The position numbers and the translations under genes are program-made. The notes under the pieces were generated by a model, which saw nothing but the letters and a program-made list of their open reading frames with translations, searched no databases and was not told the origin of the DNA. Below, piece by piece: positions 6,050-6,317 of a stretch of 6,317 bases of DNA. The stretch is from CAZKCK01 sp964552325 (GTDB lineage Bacteria > Bacteroidota > Bacteroidia > Bacteroidales > TTA-H9), in NCBI GenBank assembly GCA_964552325.1, contig CAZKHA010000196.1:1-6317 (forward strand), in the 5' to 3' direction. Position 1 is the stretch's first letter, and each line of letters begins with the position of its first letter.

Positions 6050-6317
6050 TGTAGAATGCACTTTCAAATTTGGCGAAGCGATTAACATAAACGACTGTAT
6101 ATCAAGTTTTTTACGGAAACATTTTGATCTATTTTGCAATTCAATTAGCTATTATAAGCCATTCAAAGTATTACGTCGCATCTCATTATTTAATACTGGA
6201 TACTTTAAAAACCACTTAAGGGAACTTCTAAAAATCCAATCTTCGGCGTTACGCTCCTTCGCTAAAATCCTTGTTTCGGCAAGCTCAACACATCGCATTT
6301 ACTATAGGTAAACTCCG
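6050..6317. other. Gene-free A/T-rich tail
   Basis: No credible gene. The only long frame here overlaps the helicase end in another frame and shows no family features. No clear terminator is visible after the helicase stop. From about 6210 the sequence changes character: GGGAACTTCTAAAAATCC is followed by CTTCGGCGTTACGCTCCTTC and then the dispersed repeat at 6272-6300. This may be the edge of an inserted or repetitive element running out of the window, which is an inference. Confidence 0.5.
6272..6300. repeat. Dispersed TTCGGCAAGCTCA-type repeat copy
   Basis: TTTCGGCAAGCTCA (6274-6287) followed by CATCGCATTT (6291-6300). The 20 bases from 6281 match 2075-2094 with three differences, all in the middle. 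This is the third locus of the family in the window and sits about 4.2 kb from the others, which shows the repeat is dispersed rather than tandem. Confidence 0.55.

Noticed and set aside
5979..6311. 110-codon plus-strand frame over the helicase end
   Set aside because: It begins inside the helicase tail in another frame and continues through A/T-rich DNA and a repeat. It has no recognisable domain or promoter.

Overview
The window looks like a stretch of ordinary chromosome from a member of the Bacteroidota. Two near-perfect Bacteroidota-type promoters (a TTTG or TTG at -33 and TAnnTTTG at -7) support this. So do start codons without clear Shine-Dalgarno sequences, and two exported proteins whose predicted signal-peptidase cut leaves a glutamine at mature position 1. 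I cannot name genus or species. I see no tRNA, rRNA, CRISPR array, transposase or phage gene.

Layout. Positions 1-295 (+) hold the wreck of a small MNT-type nucleotidyltransferase gene, with two stops and a frameshift. Positions 401-1858 (-) encode an exported WD40-like beta-propeller protein with a C-terminal domain that looks TonB-C-like. The gap at 1862-2196 contains a strong symmetrical terminator and copies of a short dispersed repeat. Positions 2197-3873 (-) encode a second exported propeller, of the PQQ-repeat (BamB-like) type. The divergent gap at 3874-4107 carries a cluster of inverted repeats and the promoter of the next gene. Positions 4108-4656 (+) encode dTDP-4-dehydrorhamnose 3,5-epimerase (rfbC/rmlC). 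Positions 4724-6049 (+) encode a DEAD-box RNA helicase with its own promoter. Positions 6050-6317 have no credible gene and end in another copy of the dispersed repeat.

How the genes relate. The two propeller genes share direction and export mode, but a 338-base gap with a terminator separates them, so they are probably separate transcripts. The epimerase (nucleotide-sugar precursor for surface polysaccharide) and the helicase (RNA remodelling) are not functionally linked, and each has a promoter of the same geometry. I found no clear new multi-gene system. The best leads are the decayed nucleotidyltransferase, the matched promoter pair (which also resets the helicase start), the inverted-repeat cluster between the divergent genes, and the propeller plus TonB-C-like architecture.
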